A stretch of DNA of 64,000 bases from DATBVX01 sp963810775 (GTDB taxonomy: Bacteria > Pseudomonadota > Gammaproteobacteria > Steroidobacterales > Steroidobacteraceae): the NCBI GenBank assembly GCA_963810775.1, contig CAWEOT010000005.1:62001-126000 (forward strand). Direction: 5' to 3'. Positions 9,043 through 16,608 of the stretch are shown here, one piece after another. A program made the position numbers and the translations under genes. Under the pieces are notes generated by a model, which had not been told where the DNA came from, made no database searches, and was given only the letters and a program-made list of their open reading frames with translations. Numbering within the stretch: the first letter of the stretch is position 1; every line of letters begins with the position of its first letter.

Positions 9043-11727
9043 ATGATGATCAGGCACAGCAAGCGAAACGACGCGCCGACGACGGTACACGCCGCGGTCA
9101 GGGCCGTGGCACTTGCAGTTTGCGCGCTGGCGCTCACCGCTTGCAGTGGCGGCGGCGGTGGGCCAAGTCTTGGCAGCGGCCAGGGCCCCGACCCGGCGAC
9201 GGTCGATTTTGCGCTCGCATACGTGAAGCGCACGCTTCCCGCCGACCCGATGGCGATGCAGCTCGAGGACAACGCCAAGGTCCTGCGCACCTTCAACGTG
9301 GACGCCGACCTCTATCTAAGGGACCGTGCGGCGCCGAGTGCCCCTGAGCACAACATCACTCAGCGCATCACCGGCGATACCGAGCAGTGGGACGTACGCG
9401 ACGTCGAGGCTTCGTACGACGGCACGAAACTGCTGTTCGCGATGCGCGGGCCATTCGACGAGGATGCGAATGAAGAGGATCTGCCCAAGTGGGCGATCTG
9501 GGAGTACGACCATCCCAGCGACACGCTGCGGCGCGTGATTCCTTCCGATACGGTCGCAAGCGAGGGCCACGATGTCGCACCACATTACCTGCCCGACGGC
9601 CGCATCGTCTTTTCCTCCACTCGCCAGCGCCAGTCACGCGCGCTCCTCCTTGATGAGGGCAAGCCGCAGTTCGCCGCGCAGGATGAGGATCGCAACCAGG
9701 ACGCCTTCGTGCTGCACGTCATGAACGCGGACGGCAGCGACATTCACCAGATCTCCTTCAATCAGAGTAACGACATGGATCCGTCGGTGCTCGCCAATGG
9801 ACAGGTGGTATTCACGCGCTGGGATCACGCTCCGAATAACGATGCGATGAACCTCTATCGCGTGAATCCGGATGGCACGGGTCTCGAACTGCTCTACGGC
9901 AAGCAGAGCCACCAGCTCGTCAATACGACCGGGCCGGTGCAATTCCTCCAGGCGCGCCAGCTCGTCAATGGCCGCGTCATGTCGCTGATCCGGCCGTTCT
10001 CCGGAACATTGTTCGGCGGCGATATCATCAGCATCGACACGACCAATTACGTCGAGAACACGCAGCCGACCTTGCCCAACGTCGGCGTGCTGTCGGGTCC
10101 GGCGCAGGAGCCGGCCACGGTGAATGAAGTGCAGACCGATCCGACTCGCCCATCAGAGGGTGGGCTGTTCAGCAGCGTCTATCCGCTCACCGACGGCACC
10201 AATCGCATGCTCGTCAGCTGGAGCCTGTGCCGCGTTCTCGAGAACAACGTGATCGTGCCATGCACGCCGGATCGGCTCGCCAATCCGGCGACGCTGCCGG
10301 CGCCGCCGCTGTACGGCATCTGGATCTACGACCAGGATCGCGATACGCAGATCCCGGTCGTGCCTCCTGAAGAAGGAGTGATCATCAACGACGTCGTCAC
10401 CATGCAGGCGCGGACGCTCCCGCCGGTCATCCTGGACAAGGTATCGGGTGTTGATCTGGATTCGACGCTCGTCAGCGAAGGTGTCGGCATCCTGCACATC
10501 CGCAGCGTGTACGACATCGACGGTGTGGATACGGCGCCGGGTGGCATCACGACGTTGAGGAACCCCGGGGTCACGACCGCCGACCAGCGCCCTGCCCGTT
10601 TCCTGCGCATCGAGAAAGCGGTTTCGATGCCGGACGACGACGTGCTCGACTTCCGCAATACCGCGTTCGGCACCGTAAATTTCATGCGCGAGATCCTCGG
10701 CTACGTGCCAGTGCAGCCCGACGGTTCGGTGCGCGTCAAGGTGCCCGCGAACGTTGCTCTGGACATCTCCATCCTGGATCTCAATGGCCGGCGCATCGGG
10801 CCGCGCCACAACAACTGGCTGCAGGTTCGCCCCGGTGAAGTGCTCGAGTGCAATGGCTGTCATGATCCAACCAGCACCAGCTCGCATGGGCGCGCGAACC
10901 TGTTCGCCTCCGTCAATCCAGGCGCGCCGACAACCGGTCAGCCCTTCCCGAACACCGAGCCGACACTGTTCGCCGACATGGGCGAAACCATGGCGCAAAC
11001 CCTGTCGCGCAACAGCTGCGCGACCGACAGTTGTCGTGCGCTCTTGCCGAGTGTCGATGTGATCTTCGACGACGTGTGGACCGACCCGATGGTTCGGCCC
11101 AAGGATGCAAGTTTCCTCTATCGCTATGGTGATCTGAAGACCGCAGCGCCAACGTCGTCCGGCTGCATGGCCGGCTGGTCAGGCGGCTGCCGCACCGTGA
11201 TCAACTACGAGAAGATTATCCATCCGCTGTGGGGCATCGATCGCACGGTCGACGCGAACAATGACGGTATGCCGGATGTAGACGCGAACGGCGTTGTCAT
11301 CAACCACAAGTGCAATACTTGCCATGGCCCGAAGGACGCGATGGCAGCCACGCAGATACCGGCAGGGCAGCTCGACCTGTCCGACGGCGTATCCAACGAT
11401 CAGGCCGATCATTTCAACTCTTATCGTGAACTGCTGTTTTCGGATAACGAGCAGTGCCTTAACATGGGCGCGCTCCAGGACTGCCTGGTGCCGGGTCCGA
11501 TCGATCCGGTTACCGGCCTGCCGACAGAAGTGACGGTGCCGGTGAGTCCGTCGATGGCTGCCGGGAGCGCGCGCGCGTCAACGCGGTTCTTCGACCGTTT
11601 CGATGCGGGCGGGGGCACGGTAGATCACAGAGACTTCCTGACCTCGGCGGAGAAGCGACTGCTCTCGGAATGGCTGGATATAGGTGCCCAGTACTACAAC
11701 AACCCCTTCGCCGCGCCGCTCAATTGA
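9043..11727 (+). CDS. Hydrazine synthase alpha-like (HzsA-related) dihaem lipoprotein
   Basis: This protein has 894 aa if translation starts at ATG 9043 (9046 and 8998 are alternatives). A lipobox (LTAC-SGGGGG) marks it as a lipoprotein. The first 400 residues carry PD40/TolB-type beta-propeller motifs (YLPDGRIVFSSTRQ, VMNADGSDIHQISF, VLANGQVVFTRWDH). CNGCH near residue 603 and CNTCH near residue 757 are c-type haem sites. Propeller, then a middle haem domain, then a C-terminal haem domain is the layout of hydrazine synthase alpha subunits and their non-anammox relatives. No HzsB or HzsC partner is present, so hydrazine synthesis is not implied. It leads a rightward run and is 4 bp from the next gene. 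It is probably an envelope redox protein of unknown substrate. Confidence 0.75.
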   Translation: MMIRHSKRNDAPTTVHAAVRAVALAVCALALTACSGGGGGPSLGSGQGPDPATVDFALAYVKRTLPADPMAMQLEDNAKVLRTFNVDADLYLRDRAAPSAPEHNITQRITGDTEQWDVRDVEASYDGTKLLFAMRGPFDEDANEEDLPKWAIWEYDHPSDTLRRVIPSDTVASEGHDVAPHYLPDGRIVFSSTRQRQSRALLLDEGKPQFAAQDEDRNQDAFVLHVMNADGSDIHQISFNQSNDMDPSVLANGQVVFTRWDHAPNNDAMNLYRVNPDGTGLELLYGKQSHQLVNTTGPVQFLQARQLVNGRVMSLIRPFSGTLFGGDIISIDTTNYVENTQPTLPNVGVLSGPAQEPATVNEVQTDPTRPSEGGLFSSVYPLTDGTNRMLVSWSLCRVLENNVIVPCTPDRLANPATLPAPPLYGIWIYDQDRDTQIPVVPPEEGVIINDVVTMQARTLPPVILDKVSGVDLDSTLVSEGVGILHIRSVYDIDGVDTAPGGITTLRNPGVTTADQRPARFLRIEKAVSMPDDDVLDFRNTAFGTVNFMREILGYVPVQPDGSVRVKVPANVALDISILDLNGRRIGPRHNNWLQVRPGEVLECNGCHDPTSTSSHGRANLFASVNPGAPTTGQPFPNTEPTLFADMGETMAQTLSRNSCATDSCRALLPSVDVIFDDVWTDPMVRPKDASFLYRYGDLKTAAPTSSGCMAGWSGGCRTVINYEKIIHPLWGIDRTVDANNDGMPDVDANGVVINHKCNTCHGPKDAMAATQIPAGQLDLSDGVSNDQADHFNSYRELLFSDNEQCLNMGALQDCLVPGPIDPVTGLPTEVTVPVSPSMAAGSARASTRFFDRFDAGGGTVDHRDFLTSAEKRLLSEWLDIGAQYYNNPFAAPLN

Positions 11728-11731
11728 CGGA

Positions 11732-12472
11732 ATGCGGTGGCTTCCGCTCCTCGCACTACTTTTGTACTGCCTTCCTGCCGGTCAGGCCCGTGCTGATGAG
11801 AAGTACGCGCACGCCGTCATCGCCGATCCGTACATCGAGTTGCACACGGGCCCGGGGCGCGGTTATCCCGTGTTTCACGTCGTGGAGCGCGGCGCGGCGA
11901 TCGAGATCCTCAAGCGACGCACCGACTGGTTCAAGGTTCGTACCGAGGACCGCCGCGAAGGCTGGGTCGATCGAAACCAGATGCTGCGCACGTTACAACC
12001 CGATGGCGAGCAGATGGCTTTCAACGACGGCTCGCGCGAAGCATTCACCGACCACCGCTGGGAAGCAGGCGTCCTGGCCGGCGATTTCGACGGCGCCAGC
12101 GTCATATCGATCTACGGCGCGCTCGCCTTCAATTCGCAGCTCTCGCTCGAGCTTGGCGCTTCGCACGTGCTGGGCGAGTTCTCCAATAGCTATATCGGCA
12201 CCCTCGGGCTCACGCATGTTTTCATCCCCGAGTGGCGTGCATCACCCTTCTTCACTCTCGGCACCGGCGTCATCCATACCGAACCGAGCGTCACTCTGGG
12301 ACAATCCGAAGACCGTACCGACCAGATCGCTTATGTGGGCGGCGGAGTGCGCGTCTACATCACGCGACGCTTCATGTTCCGCGCCGAATACCGCAGCTAC
12401 GTAGTGTTCACCAGCCGCAACGACAACGAGGAAATCGACGAATGGAGAGGCGGATTCGCGTTTTTCTTCTAG
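11732..12472 (+). CDS. SH3-domain plus beta-barrel exported protein
   Basis: ATG 11732 starts 4 bp after the HzsA-like stop. It encodes a signal peptide (MRWLPLLALLLYCLPAGQARA) and then a bacterial SH3 domain at about residues 25-85 (YIELHTGPGRGYPVFHVVERG, WFKVRTEDRREGWVDRNQM). The rest alternates polar and hydrophobic residues (ALAFNSQLSLELGASHVLG, AYVGGGVRVYITRRFMFRAEYR) and ends in Phe-Phe-Phe, as expected of an outer-membrane beta-barrel. Total length is 246 aa. It overlaps the next barrel gene by 31 bp, so the two are likely translated together and may form one complex. The SH3 part may bind peptidoglycan. Confidence 0.8.
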   Translation: MRWLPLLALLLYCLPAGQARADEKYAHAVIADPYIELHTGPGRGYPVFHVVERGAAIEILKRRTDWFKVRTEDRREGWVDRNQMLRTLQPDGEQMAFNDGSREAFTDHRWEAGVLAGDFDGASVISIYGALAFNSQLSLELGASHVLGEFSNSYIGTLGLTHVFIPEWRASPFFTLGTGVIHTEPSVTLGQSEDRTDQIAYVGGGVRVYITRRFMFRAEYRSYVVFTSRNDNEEIDEWRGGFAFFF

Positions 12473-13092
12473 GCTGCATCCTGCTGGCCGGTTGTGCGCA
12501 CCGCGGTCCGGAGGACATCTCCATTCCGCAGTCGGAGCGGGAGGCTGGTGGAATCATCGTTCCGGAGGTCGAACGGCGCGAGATCAAGCCGCCCAAGATC
12601 GATGCCGAGAACTTCGAGATCGGCGCGTTCGCCGGCATCATGAGCATCGAGGACTTCGGCACCAACCCGCTGTACGGCGTACAGCTCGCCTACCACATCG
12701 CCGAAGACCTGTTCGTCGAGGCCGCGGTGGCCCGGACCGAGGCGGGCCTGTCGAGCATCGAGGAGCTCGCCAACGTCCGTGTGACCGAGAATCGCGATTT
12801 CACCTACTACAACATTTCCTTCGGCTACAACTTCCTCCCAGGCGAGATCTTCCTTGGCAAGAAGACGGCGCTGAACTCGGCGCTGTACGTCATTGGTGGC
12901 ATCGGGGGCACCCGGTTCGCCCAGGAGGACAAGTTCACAGTCAATTTCGGCGTCGGCGCCCGGGTGCTGGCCACCGACTGGCTGGCGCTGCACCTGGACT
13001 TCCGCGATCACATTTTTGCGACGGATCTGCTGGGAAGTAACAAGGCGACCAATAACCTTGAAGCCCATATCGGAATCACGGTTTTCTTCTGA
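12442..13092 (+). CDS. Outer-membrane beta-barrel lipoprotein
   Basis: The chosen start is ATG 12442, inside the end of the preceding gene. It gives a short Arg-rich n-region, a hydrophobic core and a lipobox (LLAGC-AHRG). Residues 50-216 are beta-barrel-like, with sequences such as FEIGAFAGIMSIEDFG, YYNISFGYNFLPGE and ALYVIGGIGGTRF, and a final Phe-Phe. Homologues exist as outer-membrane beta-barrel domain proteins beside SH3-barrel proteins; that is family memory. The 31-bp overlap with the upstream gene suggests a fixed ratio. A role as a porin-like sheath or anchor for the HzsA-like lipoprotein is inference. Confidence 0.75.
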   Translation: MERRIRVFLLGCILLAGCAHRGPEDISIPQSEREAGGIIVPEVERREIKPPKIDAENFEIGAFAGIMSIEDFGTNPLYGVQLAYHIAEDLFVEAAVARTEAGLSSIEELANVRVTENRDFTYYNISFGYNFLPGEIFLGKKTALNSALYVIGGIGGTRFAQEDKFTVNFGVGARVLATDWLALHLDFRDHIFATDLLGSNKATNNLEAHIGITVFF

Positions 13093-13138
13093 GGAAACTA
13101 GCGCTTTCCCGGGAACCGACGCTGGAGGATGGGCAGTC

Positions 13139-13642
13139 ATGGTGAATCAAATGAGTCGTATCGCGCGGAGTGTCCTGCTCTGCGGCATTCTGGCAACGTC
13201 TTTGTCGCTGGCTGGCGACGGTTCTGGTCCGGCACCTAATTTCAGTCTCGCCAGCCTGAGCGGCAAACCAGTGGCGCTGAACCAGCTCCGCGGCCAGGTT
13301 GTGATGATCAACTTCTGGGCGACGTGGTGCGGGCCATGTCGGCAGGAAATGCCGCTGCTCGAGCAGATGTACCGCAAGTACAAACCGATGGGCTTCACGC
13401 TCCTCGGCGTAAACGTCGAGCCCGACCCGAACGGCGCCGCGAACTGGCTCAAGGAAACGCCGGTAAGCTTTCCGATCCTTCTCGATCGCGAAAACCAGGT
13501 CAGCAAGCTCTACAATGTGAGCGGCATGCCGAGTTCGGTGTTCATCGATCGCAAGGGCAACGTCCGTTCCCTGCACCGCGGGTACAAGGCGGGCGATGAG
13601 AACGGTTACCTGGATCAGGTTCGCGCGCTGATCCGCGAATGA
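13139..13642 (+). CDS. TlpA-like thioredoxin (WCGPC)
   Basis: ATG 13139 has a strong GGAGGA site upstream and gives 167 aa. A signal or anchor segment at residues 7-25 is followed by a TlpA/ResA-type thioredoxin domain: APNFSLASLSGK, INFWATWCGPCRQEMPLL (cysteines 64 and 67), GVNVEPDP, and the cis-Pro loop at SGMPSSVFIDRKG. These are periplasmic disulfide reductases. Its neighbours encode two CxxCH proteins, a DUF4266 lipoprotein with a C-terminal CGCN and an ApbE. Reduction of haem-site or CxC cysteines is therefore the most likely job. It is 46 bp after the barrel lipoprotein and 29 bp before DUF4266, in one operon. Confidence 0.88.
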   Translation: MVNQMSRIARSVLLCGILATSLSLAGDGSGPAPNFSLASLSGKPVALNQLRGQVVMINFWATWCGPCRQEMPLLEQMYRKYKPMGFTLLGVNVEPDPNGAANWLKETPVSFPILLDRENQVSKLYNVSGMPSSVFIDRKGNVRSLHRGYKAGDENGYLDQVRALIRE

Positions 13643-13671
13643 GGACCGACTTCAGGCCAACGGGAGCAATC

Positions 13672-13899
13672 ATGAAACGCGTCGCGATCGCCCTTATTGG
13701 TCTTGCAACGTTGCTGCTCGCCGGCTGCAGCGGCGTCGAGCCGTGGGTCAAGCCGTACGAACGCGACCGGCTCGCAGATCCCATCATGTCGACCAATCGC
13801 GATCCGGTGTCGAGCGCCTACATCGCGCACGTCTTCGAAGCGCGCGAAGGCGCACGCGGCGCGGTCGGCAGCGCGGGCGGCGGTTGCGGTTGCAATTAG
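13672..13899 (+). CDS. DUF4266 lipoprotein ending in CGCN
   Basis: This 75-aa protein starts at ATG 13672 with GGGAG upstream. It has a lipobox (LLAGC, Cys19), then EPWVKPYERDRLADPIM, a VSSAYIAHVFEAREGARGA helix, and a Gly-rich tail ending GGGCGCN (Cys72, Cys74). This is the DUF4266 pattern. The family is normally linked to TlpA, DUF3570 and ApbE genes, as here. The two terminal cysteines in a C-x-C arrangement could bind metal or form a redox pair served by the adjacent TlpA-like protein. Its function is not established. A nested inverted-repeat element begins at its stop codon. Confidence 0.85.
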   Translation: MKRVAIALIGLATLLLAGCSGVEPWVKPYERDRLADPIMSTNRDPVSSAYIAHVFEAREGARGAVGSAGGGCGCN

Positions 13900-14168
13900 G
13901 AGTCTGCCTGACCATTCTGCATGAACCGCGTTGCGATCAGCAGGCGATGGCTGCTAGGCGCGAGGTGCAGGCCATGGTCGATTCCATGGCCAAACCTCGC
14001 AACGCCGCAGACACGTCTGCTCATCGCAACCCGTACGGGACCGGACGCTTTTGGCCTGCAGCGTTGTTGCAGCCTCCTTATGTGGAGTAACCACACAGCG
14101 TCGTCTGCGCCTAGCTGCAGGCCAAAAGCGTCGCGGTCGCGGCCATGCGGAATGGTCAGGCAGACTCC
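13899..14168. repeat. MITE-like nested inverted-repeat element
   Basis: Terminal inverted repeats of 25 bp with one mismatch lie at 13899-13923 and 14144-14168. Between them are two further stem-loops. Arms 13930-13943/14017-14030 pair 13 of 14 and enclose GCGAGGT/ACCTCGC (13960-13966/13994-14000) and GGCCATGG/CCATGGCC (13970-13977/13984-13991). Arms 14044-14061/14115-14132 are a perfect 18-bp pair and enclose TGTGG/CCACA (14081-14085/14091-14095). No target-site duplication is obvious and no transposase is encoded. The size (270 bp) and terminal repeats suggest a non-autonomous transposable element or REP-like cluster. It could also act as an intra-operon attenuator. I see no second copy in the window. 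Confidence 0.65.
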
Positions 14169-14175
14169 CAGAGCG

Positions 14176-15315
14176 ATGCGCGCTCACCTGCATCGCCTCC
14201 TGCTCCTGGTCACGCTCATCGGCCTGGCCGGGCGCGCACTCGCGGGTGTCCTGCCTGAGGATCGCGCCGATCTCATGTATCACGTCTACGATGGCGGCGG
14301 CGTGCAGATCGATGGGCCGTCGCTCCTGGTGCGCAAGGGTTTCCTGGAGAAGGTGTCGGTCGTCGGCAACTTCTACATGGACATGGTGTCGAGCGCGTCT
14401 ATCGACGTGGTCACCACCGCCAGTCCCTACGACGAAGAGCGCACGCAATGGAGCCTCGGCGTCGATGCGCTGCGCGGCAAGACCACCTACAGCCTCAATT
14501 ACATCAACAGCTCTGAAAACGACTACGAGGCCAATACCGCTTCGTTCAGCCTGAGCCAGGATTTGTTCGGCGATCTCACCACCGTGACGCTCGGCTACTC
14601 GCGCGGGTGGGACACGGTTCGCCGCCGCGGTGATCCCACGTTCGAACAACCTCTCGATCGTCGCTCATACAGTGTTGGCGTATCGCAGATCATCACCAAG
14701 AACCTTATCCTGGGCGCCGCTTTCGAGACCATCACCGATGAGGGGTTCCTCAACAACCCGTACCGCTCGGTGCGCTATCTCGATCCGACCAGCGGCACTG
14801 GGTACAGTTTCCAGGCCGAGGTCTACCCACGCACACACACGAGCAACGCAATTGCCGTGAACGGCAGGTACCACCTGCCGTTCCGCGCCGCCGTCAACGG
14901 CGAGTACCGCTTCTACTCGGACACCTGGGGCATCACCGCGCACACCGCGGATGTTGGCTACACGCAGCCGTGGAAGAAGAAATGGATCTTCGACGCGAGC
15001 GTTCGCTACTACACGCAGAAGAATGCCGATTTCTACAGTGACCTGTTCCCGCGTGCCGATGCGCAGAACTTCCTGGGACGTGACAAGGAACTGGCGACAT
15101 TCCAGAGTTACGGCCTGGGCGTTGGCGCAAGTTACGAGTTTCCTGGTGGCTGGCCGCGTTTCGTGCAGAAGGGCTCGCTCAACGTGCGCGTCGAGCACCT
15201 GTGGTTCGACTACAAGGATTTCCGCGATATTCGCGTGCCGACGGCACCCGGCACCGAGCCGCTTTACAGCTTCGAGGCCAACGTAGTGCAGCTGTTCGGC
15301 TCGATCTGGTTCTGA
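14176..15315 (+). CDS. DUF3570 outer-membrane beta-barrel protein
   Basis: This protein has 379 aa from ATG 14176, which falls just beyond the inverted-repeat element. It has a signal peptide (LLLLVTLIGLAGRALA-GVLPE) and then a long beta-barrel pattern: YHVYDGGGVQIDGPSLLVRKGF, STASIDVV-type strands, SLNYINSSENDYEANTASFSLSQDL, WGITAHTADVGYTQP, and a final aromatic (SIWF). The PSLLVRK and SSENDYEANT segments are what I recall of DUF3570. The reading frame stays open upstream through the repeat element, but that part lacks a signal peptide and is not counted. The gene belongs with TlpA, DUF4266 and ApbE. A transport or export pore for the system is a plausible role. Confidence 0.85.
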   Translation: MRAHLHRLLLLVTLIGLAGRALAGVLPEDRADLMYHVYDGGGVQIDGPSLLVRKGFLEKVSVVGNFYMDMVSSASIDVVTTASPYDEERTQWSLGVDALRGKTTYSLNYINSSENDYEANTASFSLSQDLFGDLTTVTLGYSRGWDTVRRRGDPTFEQPLDRRSYSVGVSQIITKNLILGAAFETITDEGFLNNPYRSVRYLDPTSGTGYSFQAEVYPRTHTSNAIAVNGRYHLPFRAAVNGEYRFYSDTWGITAHTADVGYTQPWKKKWIFDASVRYYTQKNADFYSDLFPRADAQNFLGRDKELATFQSYGLGVGASYEFPGGWPRFVQKGSLNVRVEHLWFDYKDFRDIRVPTAPGTEPLYSFEANVVQLFGSIWF

Positions 15316-15442
15316 AGGATCTGCCAGGCCTGGCTGGCATTCATCCCTCAGCCCGACACGAATGCGACGCTCGCGGAACCAACGCTATATGCGTTCGCGC
15401 GGTACGTTCCCTTGTCATCCGTGGAATCAAAACCGAACGGGC

Positions 15443-16474
15443 TCAGGGATGAGCGCCAGACAAGCCTGACGGATCCTTCTCGGGCCGCGCGAGCCCTTTC
15501 GAGTAGTAAATCTTCTCGTCCTTGTCGATCGCGATCACGTCGACGTCGCCGAGCGCGTCGAGCACGCGCATTCCTTCCTTGATCCCGAGTACGAATATTG
15601 TCTTGGACAGCCCATCAGTGCGCGTCGCGGTCGGCCCGATGACCGTGACACTGCGCACCGCGCTCGCAGACTTGCCGGTCGATGGCGAAAGGATGTGGTG
15701 ATAGCGCACGCCGTCCGCCTCGAAGAATCGCTCGTAGTCACCTGAAGTCGACAGCGCCGCATCGACGAGCGGAATGCGCGCGATCACCTTGCCCTCCTGG
15801 CGTGGATCGCGAATGCCCACCATCCACGGCTCACCGAAGCGATCGCCAATGATGCGTGTGTCACCGCCCGCAGTGACGAAAGCGTGCTCGATAGCGCCGG
15901 CGCGCAGGATTTCGATGCCGCGATCCACCGCCCAGCCCTTGGCGATGCCCCCGAGATCGATACGTACTCCGGCCCGGTTGAAGCGCACGCTGTGCGCCTG
16001 GGGATCGAGGATGACGTGCTTGTAGCTGACTGCCGGCAGCGCTTTTGCGATGGCATCGTCGCTCGGCTTGATGTGGCGCCGGTAGTCGTAGAGGTAGCCG
16101 ACGCTCGCGTACGTGATATCGAATGCGCCTTCGGTGATGCGCGAGAACTCGAGCGCAGTCTGTAGCAGCCCAAAGAGGTCCGCATCGACGACAACGGGAT
16201 GCTTGGCGGCCTCGGCATTGACGATGGAGACCTGGCTGGTCGGCTTGTAGGTGCTCATCAGCTCATCGACCCGACGCATCTCTGCCATGACCTGCGTGAT
16301 GAGCTCCTCGCCTCGAGCGCGATCCGCGGCCCAGAGCTCGACCGCGATGCGCGTCCCCATGATCGCTTCTTCGCGAGACACCCATTCGGCCTGAGCCGGC
16401 CCGGCGGCCGACAGACTCGCGACGACGACACTCAGGAAGATAGTAGGGAGTTTGTGAGACTGACGACCGTGCAC
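15443..16474 (-). CDS. apbE: FAD:protein FMN transferase (ApbE family)
   Basis: ApbE transfers FMN from FAD onto Thr/Ser of exported proteins. Diagnostic segments are EAIMGTRIAVELWA near the mature N-terminus, FDITYASVGYLYD, the Mg/FAD motif DLGGIAKGWAVD (about residues 173-184), VTAGGDTRIIGDR, STSGDYERFF and HHILSPSTGKSA. A signal peptide (LPTIFLSVVVASLSAAGPAQA) indicates periplasmic action. Start choice: an ATG at 16567 lies inside a terminator hairpin, so I use the GTG at 16474; the ribosome-binding site is weak and the start is uncertain. It converges on DUF3570 with 127 bp between. ApbE, TlpA, DUF4266 and DUF3570 recur together. No FMN_bind-type target is visible in the window. Confidence 0.88.
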   Translation of the reverse strand: MHGRQSHKLPTIFLSVVVASLSAAGPAQAEWVSREEAIMGTRIAVELWAADRARGEELITQVMAEMRRVDELMSTYKPTSQVSIVNAEAAKHPVVVDADLFGLLQTALEFSRITEGAFDITYASVGYLYDYRRHIKPSDDAIAKALPAVSYKHVILDPQAHSVRFNRAGVRIDLGGIAKGWAVDRGIEILRAGAIEHAFVTAGGDTRIIGDRFGEPWMVGIRDPRQEGKVIARIPLVDAALSTSGDYERFFEADGVRYHHILSPSTGKSASAVRSVTVIGPTATRTDGLSKTIFVLGIKEGMRVLDALGDVDVIAIDKDEKIYYSKGLARPEKDPSGLSGAHP

Positions 16475-16537
16475 GTTGATTTCGCCCACCGAAACGATGG
16501 CGGCGATTATTGACCGATTGGGGAACAGGTCGCGACG

Positions 16538-16574
16538 GAAAAAAGAAACCGCGGTGTGCATACGCACACCGCGG
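16538..16574 (-). terminator. Rho-independent terminator for the small-protein genes
   Basis: A perfect 11-bp stem (16549-16559 with 16564-16574, tetraloop ATAC) is followed on the minus strand by TTTCTTTTTT. It would end leftward transcription from the two small exported-protein genes and insulate apbE, whose own start must lie downstream. Confidence 0.85.
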
Positions 16575-16608
16575 ATTTGCGCAGGACGCCTACCCTACCA
16601 AGGCATCC

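Noticed and set aside
9043..11727. True hydrazine synthase (anammox) locus.
   Set aside because: No HzsB or HzsC gene is present and the protein is a lipoprotein, so only the family resemblance of the alpha subunit is claimed.
13921..14175. Upstream extension of the DUF3570 frame through the inverted-repeat element.
   Set aside because: The open frame there has no signal peptide and is made of stem-loop DNA; the signal peptide begins at ATG 14176.
15322..15339. Hairpin TGCCAG/CTGGCA after the DUF3570 gene as a terminator.
   Set aside because: The stem is only 6 bp and no U-tract follows, so it is too weak to call.
16538..16567. ATG at 16567 as the apbE start.
   Set aside because: It lies inside a perfect terminator hairpin serving the upstream small genes, so a downstream start is more likely.
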